Assembly: GCA_030386875.1 (NCBI GenBank)
Contig: CM059562.1
Span: forward strand, 71,360,201 to 71,424,200
Reading direction: 5' to 3'
Length of the DNA stretch: 64,000 nt
Source of the DNA: Morinoia aosen
Lineage: Eukaryota > Arthropoda > Malacostraca > Amphipoda > Talitridae
The position numbers were made by a program, and so were the translations under genes. The notes below the pieces were generated by a model. The model had not been told where the DNA came from. It did not search any database and was given only the letters and a program-made list of their open reading frames with translations. Each line of letters begins with the position of its first letter. Position 1 is the first letter of the stretch. Of this stretch, positions 1-12,400 are shown one piece after another.

Positions 1-172
1 TAACACAGCAAAATGAAATACATTAAACGGTATATATTATTTGGTACAGAAACTTATTTTGTAATTATACTTGCTGCATGGCTCCTAAACAAAATTTTGG
101 TATTTAACTCTGTGAATGGCAAGTTAGTTAATTTAAATTTAGTTTAAATCGAGAGACTAAAGTTGGTTGTAG

Positions 173-401
173 TGGATGAGGGTCACGGCACTTGTAGCTC
201 GACAGTACAACATGCGGTGTCTGAGCAGGAGGAAGTGTCGGGAGTGGACCCAGAAGTGATGCGCAAGAAGCGCGGCTCCCTGATGCGCCACAACTCCCTC
301 GAGTCCGAGGAGACGCAGGTCAGACGGAACGCGTACCGTCTGCCCAGACGACGGCGAAGGCACGTCAAGAAAAGACGTAGCAGTGAAGATGAATCAGAGT
401 C
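173..401 (+). CDS. sei: Channel exon A: basic/acidic linker
   Basis: Acceptor ...GGTTGTAG before 173; donor GTGAGT at 402, leaving two bases of a codon (phase 2). It encodes a Glu/Val-rich start, then RKKRGSLMRHNSLESEE and a very basic run RLPRRRRRHVKKRRSSEDE. This resembles the basic stretch just after the cyclic-nucleotide-binding domain of ERG channels (RKRKLSFRRR in hERG), with RxxS-type phosphorylation sites. Unspliced, the frame stops at 403-405. The 5' border is the least certain part, because several AGs lie nearby. Confidence 0.62.
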
Positions 402-3400
402 GTGAGTTGTGCTTCTAAGGAGGGTTCAGGCTCACCATTATAATATTGAGAATGCGTGATTCTAATTGAGATTGGGGCATATCATTCAGTTTGCTGCTAT
501 CATTTCATTCAGTATGCTGGTATCATATCATCCAGTATGCTGGTATCATATCATTCAGTTTGCTGCTAACATTTCATTCAGTATGCTGGTATCATATCAT
601 TCAGTATGCTGGTATCATATCATTCAGTATGATGGTACCATATTATCCAGAATGATGGTATTATATCATTCAGTATCCTGGTATTGTATCGTTCGGTATG
701 CTTGTTTTCCAAACGCCTTATAACAACAGGATGCAATGACGGTTACCCCCGGTCCAGCCAGTACCGATTTTTGACCTGGGTAGAATCGAGAATTATGAGA
801 GTTCTTATTTTTCTAGACGGGAAGAATCACCCGAAATCGCATTGCCCAGAATCGAATTGGCGCCCAGAATCGAATTGGCGCCCCCCTTTCGAGTAGAAGG
901 TCCGCGCTCTTTAACCACTCATGGTGGCCCCACTAATGAACTAACAAAATGTTTAGATGTATCTATTCTATCCCGGAAGTATCTACATATTCTCGAAATG
1001 TGATAATTTCATAGTTTAAAATTAAGTTGAAGTTTAACAATTAGTTCTCACAATTCTCTGCTCTTTTGACCTGTCCACCGATAGCGAGAGTTCGAGTGTG
1101 AACCTCAGCAACTGAGGAACAGCAACAAAATATATAACGACTGAAAGCCAGCTTTTCTGAACGGGTCCCATCGTCAGTGCAACTGATGAGTTGTCACGAA
1201 AACATTGAGATCATAGGTTTGAATAGTTTACTGTTAATACGAGTAAATACAACGGTCCAATATATTTATTGATGTCATAAGCAAGCAAATTACAAACTCC
1301 TAATAATAATTTATGGGTTATACTCGTACATCATTCGTTTGTTATTTCTTCCAATTGACCAAAAAGTAACAATAAAATTCTAAAATTTTTGTTCATTATG
1401 AATCCAAAAATTTTCTTCTTCTAAAATGGCAGAATAGCGATACGATTTTAGAAGCAAACATTTTCGTCGCTCTTAAAACCTTCACTCTCTTGCCATTAGT
1501 ACTTCGAAATCAATCACAACATGCTTTAAGTGAGATAAGAGTGAGATAAGTTATATGTACATTGATGTATGTTGCCCACACCTGACGTTCGTCCCCAGTA
1601 ATGGCTCGGGGGGAGACCAGCGAAGAAGCTCTCCTGACGGCGACGCAGAAGGAGGCGCCAGTGGCAACAAGACCAAAGGAGGGCACGTCAACGGCAGCTG
1701 CGGGGCCGTGGTAGAGCGTACTCCCGACAAGGGTGGCGGCAGCGGCAGCGGGGGAGGTGGTGGGACGCAAACTTCATCCAAAAGTGAATCGGCGTTTCTG
1801 AAGCCACCGAGCTCTGTTGACTCGAAACCCATCCAAGGAAGATCTGGCTTAACAGGTACGCTGTTTCTCGCTTGATTTTTTTGCGTGCGGTGTTTGTGTC
1901 GATATGAATAACCTTTTGTTTGTGTCGATGTGAGTAACTTTTTTGGGGTGAAAAAGAACTGCATGCTGGTTCTTTTGGTTAACATACTCGTTATTTCTAG
2001 TCGTAGTTTTTTTTACGGTATTTTTCTTTTTGCTAATAACCATCTACTGGTGAACAATGATTAGCATGTCTCAGGGCTTCAAATCGAGTTTGTAGTTCAG
2101 AGAAACCTTTTTTTACCTATTTTTATTAATGCATTGTAGATCCTTTTCAGTGTAACAGCAATCGATTTTTCTGTCGCTGTCAGCAAATCTTTCATTCAAT
2201 AGTGTAGCAGAAAATTAACCTCTACTCATAAAACGTCATCAAACAATGCCATTTATTTTATTCTTATGCATTTTATTAGCATAATTGTACGTGGATATCA
2301 AAGTTGTCCGGTTGCTCGCATCTGACATGTTTTTATTGCGGTGCCTTGCTGTCTAGCGCTCTCCCTGGACCTCAAGGGCCTTGGGGCTGCTGCTTTAATT
2401 GTCTATTACAAAGCGCATGCGTGTTGTGTAACTGTAGCCTATATAGTTTTCTGATCTTTCAGTATATCAGTTGTAGTTATTCATTTCAAAAACGAGTTTT
2501 TCTATCTTCGTTATATCGAAAACCTGAATTAACCAATACAGTTTTACTACTGCTGTGTATTTTTCAATAGAAGCGTAATTTAATGTTGAATTCAATGTTG
2601 AACTTGCTAGAACTTTGACAGAAATTAGTTTAAACTGTATGCTACTATTTATTACAAAACATGTTTACTACATGCATTTAGTCTTTGATAATTAATGTAA
2701 TTTTTTCAAGCTATTCACTCATTCTGCGTACTGAAAATTTGTTTAAACGGTATTCAGAATCTTTCCTTTTATTCAATACGGTTTCATAATGCTCATTGTT
2801 CCATAGGAGAAACAATTTTAAAATGATAAATAAACACATCTCTGTACAAACTACTTGAATCATGATAAAATCCTGCATCACGAAGCAGTGTAATTTGAGA
2901 GTCCGCAACAAAACGCTAGAGGAAAATTGGTGCGACTGGAACTTTGAGCTCTGAATGGTGCGGCGGTATTATAGCTCTAGGGAGACGTTTTTCACATTCT
3001 TCTAACTTACTTCAGTAGCACTCGATAACCTCAAATAAAAATATTGAATTTCATCTGAATTAAAGTTATTTTTAAACTAGTCAAAATGTTTTTTCACTTT
3101 TTAAATTAGTCACTAGCCGCTCACCACAGTTCTGTGTAGCTCAGTGGAGTTTATTGGCGGAATTACTATTCTGCCATGCGTAGCACGGACTGCTACAATT
3201 GAACAACTGCAGAGAAAGCGGACGTGAAGTTTGTGACGCGGCGAGCTATTACTGCATTACGCTATTGATACTGCAAAGAGACTACAGTAGTACTGCACCG
3301 ATTTTTTATTGGGTGAAAACAAGTTTTGGCTAGAAAATGCTACATCTGATGACATTGGCAAACTTATGAATGCACTCTGCTCAATTTTTTCACGAGGCTT

Positions 3401-6400
3401 GGCCGACGAAAATAATTAGCAGAATTTCAGGTTTTCGGCCACTTGATGGCACCAGCAGTGATATTGTTCACTACCTGCATCGCTTTGCTAAGGGTATTTA
3501 TTTTTACTCCAGTATAATTTTGCTCCTATTTATTTCCTAAAAGATTCTCGAAACCCTAACCAATGAGCAGTTAGATTCATTTCCTCGATTTTAAGCTTGC
3601 CTGCATCTTAAGTTATTTTGTTTTCGCTCAGCATTGATTTTCTTGTCTTTCAAGTACCTAAATTTAATGGCATGAACCTAGACTGTGCCATTATTTTTAC
3701 TCGTCAAATTTGCAGACTTGTCTTCAGTTTCTTATTTCCTCATCTACGGCAGCTGCATACTTGTCGTATCCTCAACTATGCATACTTTACCGGTCCCAGG
3801 AATTAAAATAGTACGGTCGCATGTTTATCATTTCTGAACTCTTGGTACACTTTTAGGCCTCAGCCACTACGAGACAAATGAACTTTCTTAGCCAAGTGGA
3901 AACGTAAAAACCGGAAAATTAATTTTCAAATCTCATATTATTTGAGTTGGTTTAACCTAATAACAGAGTCGCATTCGTTCGGAAGTTAATGAGAAGATTT
4001 TAGTGATTTATCTCCTCCAGCAGTTAGTTGAGCCAAGCCTTGGCTTCACGTCAGTCTTAAAGCATGTTAAATTTTTTTCAGTTTTTCTACCTTCATGTTT
4101 CAATCAAAAGGAATAGAAATTTTAAAATCGTAAAATTTTGCTAACGGATTTTATTATCAGAGTAGTAAATAGCATTTACGCTCTCGGACAATATTGCTGA
4201 AGGCTTTCTAAGTTTTTTTTCACAGGTTTTGGGATTAACAAATAATTTCTAAGTTTGCGCTCTTCACCTTGCTCTGCTTACTCTTAAGCGTCGTTCATTC
4301 ATAAGTATCTCATTCGACTTCATATCATTTAGATACTCCAAAAATCCATAATGATCACATTGCTCTTGTTGTAGTTCATTCTGGAAGACAACATTCCGTC
4401 GTTTGATTTTCTACTCGTGCTGGTTCAATCAAAGGCTATTTTTCGTCGAGAAAAGTACTTATATTCCATATTTTACATCGGATGAGTGATCTCTCATAAA
4501 ATTAGGTTTCTACCCAAATTTTCCTATATCTATAGTGTTTTCTGAAGGCTGCCATTTTATCTCCTTGGCCGGGTGACTTCCACGGCTGTTTAACTTATTT
4601 GTAGTTTAGATATTTTATCGCTATAGAGACAGTATTGTTGTGCAATTTTTTATTCCATTTTAAAGGAATACGTGATGTTAGGATTATTTTTTCAAGCAAA
4701 AGTCGTATAATCATCCTCTTACTATTTCTCCGCTACTCTGTAAACTTTCTTCGGGTCAGTGCTCCTGTATCTCTACATTACGCACGGCATTAGATATAAC
4801 ATTCTACCTGTTTCAATAGCTACTTTGATCTGTGCAACTGAGGAGAGAAGAAGAGCAGAATCTAATTGTTCCTGGTGTTCTGTTTAGGGGTGTTATCCCA
4901 TCTGAAGCGTAGCTTTACTGTCCTCTGGATACCCAGTCACGAAACTCGTATCCCGCGATCCAGCACGCGTCCTGGTAAGCCGAGCAGCGAGCACTTTGCC
5001 TCCCACTTACCGTGTTGCGCAGTCTTGGTGTCTTCACTTAGGTTTAATGTAGAACAGCGCTTCTTTCCAGCACAGTATTCGCTTCATCGCTATTCAATTC
5101 CTATCATTTGGGCTAATCTATCCATGCTGCCCGTCCACTCAATTAAGCGTAACTTCCCACAATTTATGCATCCCATTCGACGAGTTTTGACTCATTTTCT
5201 CGTGAAAAGGATATTGTGTTGAGTATTTGTTATGAGATTTCAGCAATCATTTCATGATGAAGTCTTTACATTCTATTTTCCTCGAATGAAAATAGCCGCT
5301 TGACTTTAGAGTTTATTTTGAAGCTAAAAGCAGGATAACTGGGATTATCTTCAATAAAAGTTTGTTTTAACTTATTATTAAATGTATAAGTAAGAGCACG
5401 CATATTAGTGTCATATGATAGTTGAATGGTTGTTCTACGTATGAATTTATTTATTTGCCCAAAGGTTGCACTGAAATAGGTCAAGTAGGAGCTTATTTGA
5501 ACATTTTGCACCGTGAACTGCGATATCTCGAAATTATTTTTTGCCATTGAACGGGTCACCGGATTTCGAGAGCTTTCGGAAACTGTGATCGTATTTGACT
5601 TAATGTTAGCTCCTGACCAACTAAAACCTATTTTTCCTTCAGTTGTTTAGATTTGTATTTCGTTGTCACGCATGAAACTCGTTTTTCACTTTAAATGGGA
5701 CTGCCAGCTGCTCGCACTTTAGTGTTCAAGGCATTTGTTTGGTGTTAGAGTTTAGTTGTTCGTTAAGTGTAGACTGAATTCCTCCCGTAGAATTCCTAAT
5801 TGTTGCTATGTTCGATGTAGCGAGATTGTGATGTTCATGCGTTAAATAGGATACTCGAACCACACCCTAGAGGAAGTGAAGCGATGGTCTCTCTATTTTA
5901 TCGGAACGGAATTACCGATGAGTAACCTTAGTAGTCTCGTGCATATAAACTGTCATGAACATTGGTCTTACGTAACATAGATTTCAGGATATTGTTTGGT
6001 TTTCCATTTGTTTGAGTTCTTCCTTGAATCATCAGACAAACTCATTCTGTAGATAGTGTTTGATGCGATTGTTTTCATTAATATTGATTTAATTTGTTAT
6101 TATCACGTAATTTCACAATTCTTACACAGACCTGGCACTAGAATTTGTGATGAAAATTATGAAAAGTATATTTTTGTGATCTAATCAGCAAATAGTCTTT
6201 GCTGATTAGTGAATGCGAATTCGTCCTTTTAACGTGAACAAGAAGTTGAAGCCAATGACCAAACTTAAGTGATATCCTTAATGATATTTGTTGATATTGA
6301 CGCAAATATATTTAAATGGCTTTTGTTTCCACCGAAGCAATTGCTTCTACTTTCAAAACCTGTTCTTAGCTTCATTTCGGGCTGTAGTTAACGTACTGAT

Positions 6401-9400
6401 GAAATTCTTTTGAGAATGTAAGAAGTGTTAAGTGTTAAGAAGTGCTGTAAGAAGTGTTAATTCGCTAGATCAGGAGCTTCTCTTTTGCACTCATAGCATC
6501 GTTTCGCATTTCAGCTCATGAAATTCCTCAAATTTGGCTTTTTTCGAAAAAATACTAGCCAATAAAAAATACTAAGGATCTCTCAGCATCTGGAAACTCT
6601 TCACAATTAACAGATGTTGAGTGTTTGACTGTTCACATTTAATTTGAATTAAGCTTACATAAAGAAAACATATTTGAGCTTTTCGCTGGAAAATACAACA
6701 ATTTAGTAATGCTGTCCCGTATAATTTCGCGCCCATTTTACTCTTGCCAATTCAGTAGGCAAGATTTACCCCGTTGGACATACCTTTCCCTGAGAAATAT
6801 GTTAACTCCATTCATTATAATACGCCGCTGGTGAAATGGTTTGACTTTTTTATGCTCATGCGCGTTTATGCAACCAGAATCTTTCGAACATTTTTGTTTT
6901 CAAATGCTCTGAAAATTTGAGAATTCTTCACTTGGTCAAAACTAGTTCTGATCGTAACTTGATTAATCGAAAGTGATCACATTTAATGTAAATTTTCTTA
7001 TTTTGAATGCATTCGTTTAGCCCGATCCTCCGTTGAATGTTTCGTAAAAGGAAGATTATTCGTTTTCGTATGTTTGATGTGGTAGTAATGCATCTATTTG
7101 TACGTGCATGAATTTCTTTTTGGTGTTCAGAGTAACGCACTTTGTAGAATCACGTACGTTTTCCTACTTGGAAAATCCCTTCGTACTTGGAAAATCCCTT
7201 TTGATAAAAATTAATAGCATACTTCTAAATCCCTTCGTACTTGGAAAATCCCTTTTGATAAAAATTAATAGCATACTTCTACTTAACATTATATTTTTAT
7301 TCATGTATGATTCATAAAACACCTATTCTTGATAAATTCAACATTTAAACTATTGCATAGCGCTCCCAGGGGAAGCATGTGAGGGCCCGAGCTAAAGGTT
7401 AGGTAGGCTTCCTTTTGTTGTAATAAAATAGGTTTTTGCTTTGTTACGGACCATCTTTCTTCGGTTCACTGCGGTCCTGTTTTTCAGCACCTACTACTTT
7501 CTTCTTCAACTTTTTTCTTGTTTCATGAACTTCTTTCCCAGCTTACTGTTTCTGTGCCCCTTGTGCATAGATTCCGCGTTCCCTCAACTCCATACTAAAT
7601 GGTGTCTTCCTCTTTCCTCTCTCGGAACATCTTTGTCGGGGTTAAGGGAGGCTAAAACTTTCTTATATAATAATAACAATAATAATTAAACTATTGCACG
7701 CCAAGTCAAATGCAGTGTTTCAGTTGTAATTGATCGTGTAATGTTCCAGTTTTTAGTTTATTTTTAAATAATTGTCCTAAATGGTGAAGAGTGAGATAGA
7801 AAAACGTTCATATCTATTCATAAATTTAATTGTTAGCGAATCGTTCAGGGTTTTGCCTATTCATTTTTGCGGTCATATAGCTTTAATGCGCTTCTCATGT
7901 TTTCTTTTTCAGATATTAAGAGATTTATTCGTGTTTTTTGGCGCCGCTTCGATATTTACCGTAAATTTGAATTTCCCTCTGGTTCTACAACGATATACTC
8001 CGCAAAAGCCCAAAACTTCCGAGTTGATGGACATCTGTCGTTAATTATTATTCGAAACCAAAACCGTAAACCGTCGTATCTGGGAGTAATTGCGTGCATT
8101 TTTACATCAATAGATATTGTGCGCTTTTTATGTCAACTTTTTAAGTTTTCCTTACTTGTCCTGGCTTCTCAAATTATAGTTCTATTCAAATTTCTGTGTC
8201 TAAAAGTATGGAACTATTTTCCTGTCATTTGATATCAGCAATGAAATGTTTACGTCAGTCAACGACGATTCCGACCGGTTAATAATTTCACTTCTCCAAA
8301 TATCATTTTGTAAACTCACTCTGTTTAGGGAGGCTAAAACTAACGACTAATCTAACTCACTCTGTTCACCTAGATTGAGTACGAACTTCCGAATTGGACA
8401 AAAACCATTCATTCATTCAAATCTAGTTGTTTTCCTGAGCTGTTTACCTCTATATTCTCTAAAAGCGCAATGAAATAACAAATCTGCACTGCATAGTTAG
8501 ACTACAAATTATAGGGGAGATGTGTAGTGTTGATGTTTACCATTAGTATTTAATTGAGATGGTGTCAACCTATAAGATAGCCGATATTAACAATAGATTC
8601 TTCATTGATCTTTGAGAGTTAAGTATTATTCATTCATTCATTCACAATTTGAGATCCCTTTACTTGAAATTTTTCCATATTGTGTTGAAGGAAATAGTTT
8701 ATTTTCGAGAATATGTTTTACTGTCCAGAATGAACTTTTGTTGTTTTGTGTGCGTAAATAATATACCCATAGAGCCTACTTTAGTATTTTGAGTAAATTA
8801 TTGAATAGAAAGGACAGTTTTTCACTTGTTCTCTGTTTGTTCATATATCTCATACAGCATTTCTTCTTTATGCTTAATAGTGCAGTGATTCCGTGACAAA
8901 ATGATTATTACATAATTTATTTTGAAAGCAAATGAGCTCCAAATTTTAGTCAATAAGAATGTTTCTCTACACAAATAGTTCAGAATCTAGGCAGAACATA
9001 AATACAATTTACTTAGACACGATTTAATATTTCATATTCTTCCATAAAACATAACACGGAGCATCAAAAAAAATTAATTAAGGGGGAATTCGTATTTTTC
9101 TTATTTTTTATATTAGTTTGTTTCTTGAGTTACAGTGCACGCGCTACTTTTCCAGAGTTTAGGTACTGCACATTGATTAAAAAACTACTCATAAATTTTA
9201 AACAAGGAATCAATAGAATTTTAAAGAACTTGACCGAGAGAACTATCTCGATTTTCTCGATCTTCCTCCCTTAACTAGGCCGAAGCAGATACCCTACTTC
9301 CCGTCGTACTCTGCGAGCTTGTAAATAGAAGGCACTTTGTAAATATATTGTGCAGCAACAAAAGCGAGCAAGGGGAATTATTCAAGTGTATTTTGCTACG

Positions 9401-12400
9401 CTGTGGCAACTACTGTACTATAGACGGATGTGAACTTATTTTGTTCCATTGAACAAAATGCACTCAATTCAATAACGTACTGCTAACAAAACTAGTCTTA
9501 TCTTGAGACAAGTAAATTAATAATATAATAGAAAATAAGTAATAATAATAAAATGAAATAAAAATATTACGGTAAAATAATCAATAATAATGTTAATAAT
9601 AAAACAACAAAAAATCAATAAAACAATAAAAATAAATAATAAAAGTAATAAACCGTAAAATAAATTGAATGCTAACGTTGCTGTACGTGTTGCACAGGCG
9701 CGCTGTCGAGCGTGGTGAGAGAGAGCAGGTCGCGCTGCTCCTCGCCCGGCGCCCCTGCGAAGGAAGACGCTCCGCTCCTCATGCACGAGGCCCCCAGTGA
9801 GTGATGCCTGTGATCTCGTGAAAATATAACACTACATTCCAAATGATAAATCTTACAGCTTAAAATTTTCCAAAATATAGTTTAAGAATATGAGTTCGAA
9901 ATATTCAATAAAATAACATTATGTTCTACAGGATAAATCTTAAAGTTTAAAATATTTCAAAGTATAATTTAACATTTTGAGCGAAAATTTTAAAAAAATA
10001 TATTTTGAAATGTTTATCCCTCATTAAAATATTTCCTTCTCCTCCGGGAGAAATAACTATCCTATCTGTGGAAATTAACGCTGACGAGAGGATATTTAAA
10101 GTGCCCAACTGTGAGTTAGGTAGGTCTTCTTGAAATAAAATACATTTTTTGCTAAGGACCATCTTTTTTCTGTTCACTGCTAACCTGTTTTCCTTCAACC
10201 ATTAATTTCTTCCTCAACTTTTATCGCCTTTCATGAACTTCTTTCCTGACTTCTTTCCTGAACTTCTTTCCTATGAGTTGGGGATCTTGTGTGATGTGGA
10301 AACACACCTTGTCCTTAGATTCCGCGTTCCCTTAACTCCATATTGAATGGTGCTCATCTCCTTTTTCTCTTTGGAATACCTTATTTGTTGTTAAGAGGCT
10401 TAAACTAGCTTATCTGATTTATGTAGCCATCCCTCTCTTTGGAACACCTTTATTTTAGTTAGGGAGGCTTAAACTTGCTTTTCTAATCGAATCTTTCCTC
10501 TCTTTGGAATACCTCTGTAGTTGTTAAGGAGGCTTAAACTAACTTATCTGATCTAGTCATCCCTCTCTTTGGAACACCTTTGTTTTAGTTAGGGAGGCTC
10601 GAACTAACTTCTCTAATTAATTGTTCCTCTCTCTGAAACACCTTTGTTGTGGTTAGAGAGGCCTAAACTCACTTATCTAATCCTTCCTCTCTTCGGGAGA
10701 ACTTTGTTGTGATTAAAGAGGCTTAAACTAACCTAGCAAATCCATTGAACGAGGCGTACATTTTTCTAAACAGTCGCCGAGTGCTGGAGTCCAGACCGAA
10801 GGCTGGCCAGCCCGGTGTCGAGGCGCGTGAGCAGCGCGCTCGCCCCCGTCGCCTCCCACCACAGCGACGTGCACACCCTCAGCTCCAGGATAGACACGCT
10901 CTCCAGGTGAGCCTGCACCACCATGTGCCTAGCTGGTTTTCGTTTGATCGTCTTGAGTTCACCCTATAATTAAGCATCTTACGGGGTTATTGTAAATCTA
11001 AGAATTTTCTCCTGATGAATTTTATGATCTTGTATTGCTGTAATTTTTCGCTATTTCATTCGACAAACGTTGGAAAAGTTCGTGCGCTGGTCATACTGTA
11101 CTCCCAAAATGATCCTGATTACATCAAGTGCCAGGATTTCCCTGTCTTGTTTCTTATATTCTCCATAACTTCTGGGATGATTCTCTCATCTCAGTGGAAT
11201 ATAGGAGCGACCATTTTTCGCTTCTCCACCACACAAAACTATAGTCTGTTCCGTACGAGTAGTTGCTCTCTTGCAGAGTGCACTTTCAACAACACCGAGT
11301 TTCGTTACGTCTTACACTGAATTGTATACGAGTACATTCATCAGCGAGAGAATTTATAAATCGTTACTCTAACGCTCTTTGTAGTATCATTTAGTTTGCA
11401 TGGTTTCTTCTCTCAAAAACACAAACTAAGTAAAGCTTCACGTTTAGTGATGAGAATTCATGCAAAACCAATGGCGTAGAGTGTTTACTTTAATGCTATC
11501 TTCCGTGGGGGTAAAATTTGTACGTATGCTGGAAATTTTTTTATCGTTAGTTTTCTTCTCAAGTCATTACGGTCCTCTAGATATATCGTCTCACAAACGA
11601 CAGTGACTGATGGCTATAAATTCATGTGGTTAAGTTAGACACTAATGAAAAAGCTGTAATCAAGCCTGTTTCAAGAAAGAAATCCTTCATAAAAGCTTCG
11701 TAAATGCTTCGCCCGAAGAAATTGTATTAGGAAAATGATACAGCGAATTGAATTAGATTAACTTCGATTTTTCAGGCAAGTTCACCACTTAGAAACACGA
11801 GTCAGCGCTGACATCCAACAAATTCTGTTGTTGCTGCAGTCTCAGCATCAGAGCTCGCTGACTCCAAAGCATCCTCTCCAGGATCTTGACCTAGTAAGTA
11901 CAAATAAACAACGAAGGTAATTTACCCTTAGTTAGATTGTACAATAAAGGTGTATTTAATGTATTTAATAAAAGGTATAAGACCGTCGCTTTGTACTGCA
12001 CGATTATAAAGATTTAAGAATAAATTTCTCAACTGTCTATTTGCCAACTGCTTTCAAATATTGCGATCAACAGCATGAGATAGCTCTCACTCTATGTAAA
12101 AACTCATGTCCTCTCAAAATTCATACTGTCGATCAAAGTTAGGTCTCAAAGAACAACTTGGATTTTCTACAAATGCTCTCCGTCGATCAAAGTTTTTTGA
12201 CACAATTTCAGAGTAATGCGTGAAGGATAACCTACATCCTCTCCAAATTCACCCTGTTCATCAAAGTTCTACGGCAAAGTTTCAGTGTAAAGTACGTGAC
12301 GTTTAAAGTACGCAAAATACGTTACAGCGTAAATTACGCAAAATACGTTTTAGCGTAAAGTACGAAAGTTAATTTTGCGCAGTCCCCACACACCGCCATC

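Larger units (their letters stand above)
1856..9697 (+). other. Large intron B-C of the channel gene
   Basis: 7.8 kb of AT-rich sequence. I see one candidate cassette exon (4888-4974), a short direct duplication at about 7169-7285, one SINE-like element (7358-7685), a fragment of its tail at about 8328-8375, and AAT-rich low complexity at the 3' end. Nothing else in it looks coding: the other open frames are short, AT-driven and lack splice context. Confidence 0.6.

Noticed and set aside
843-933. Functional tRNA gene
   Set aside because: No complete cloverleaf or acceptor-stem pairing; only A/B-box-like motifs remain.
7441-7689. 82-codon open frame
   Set aside because: Lies wholly within SINE-like copy 1.
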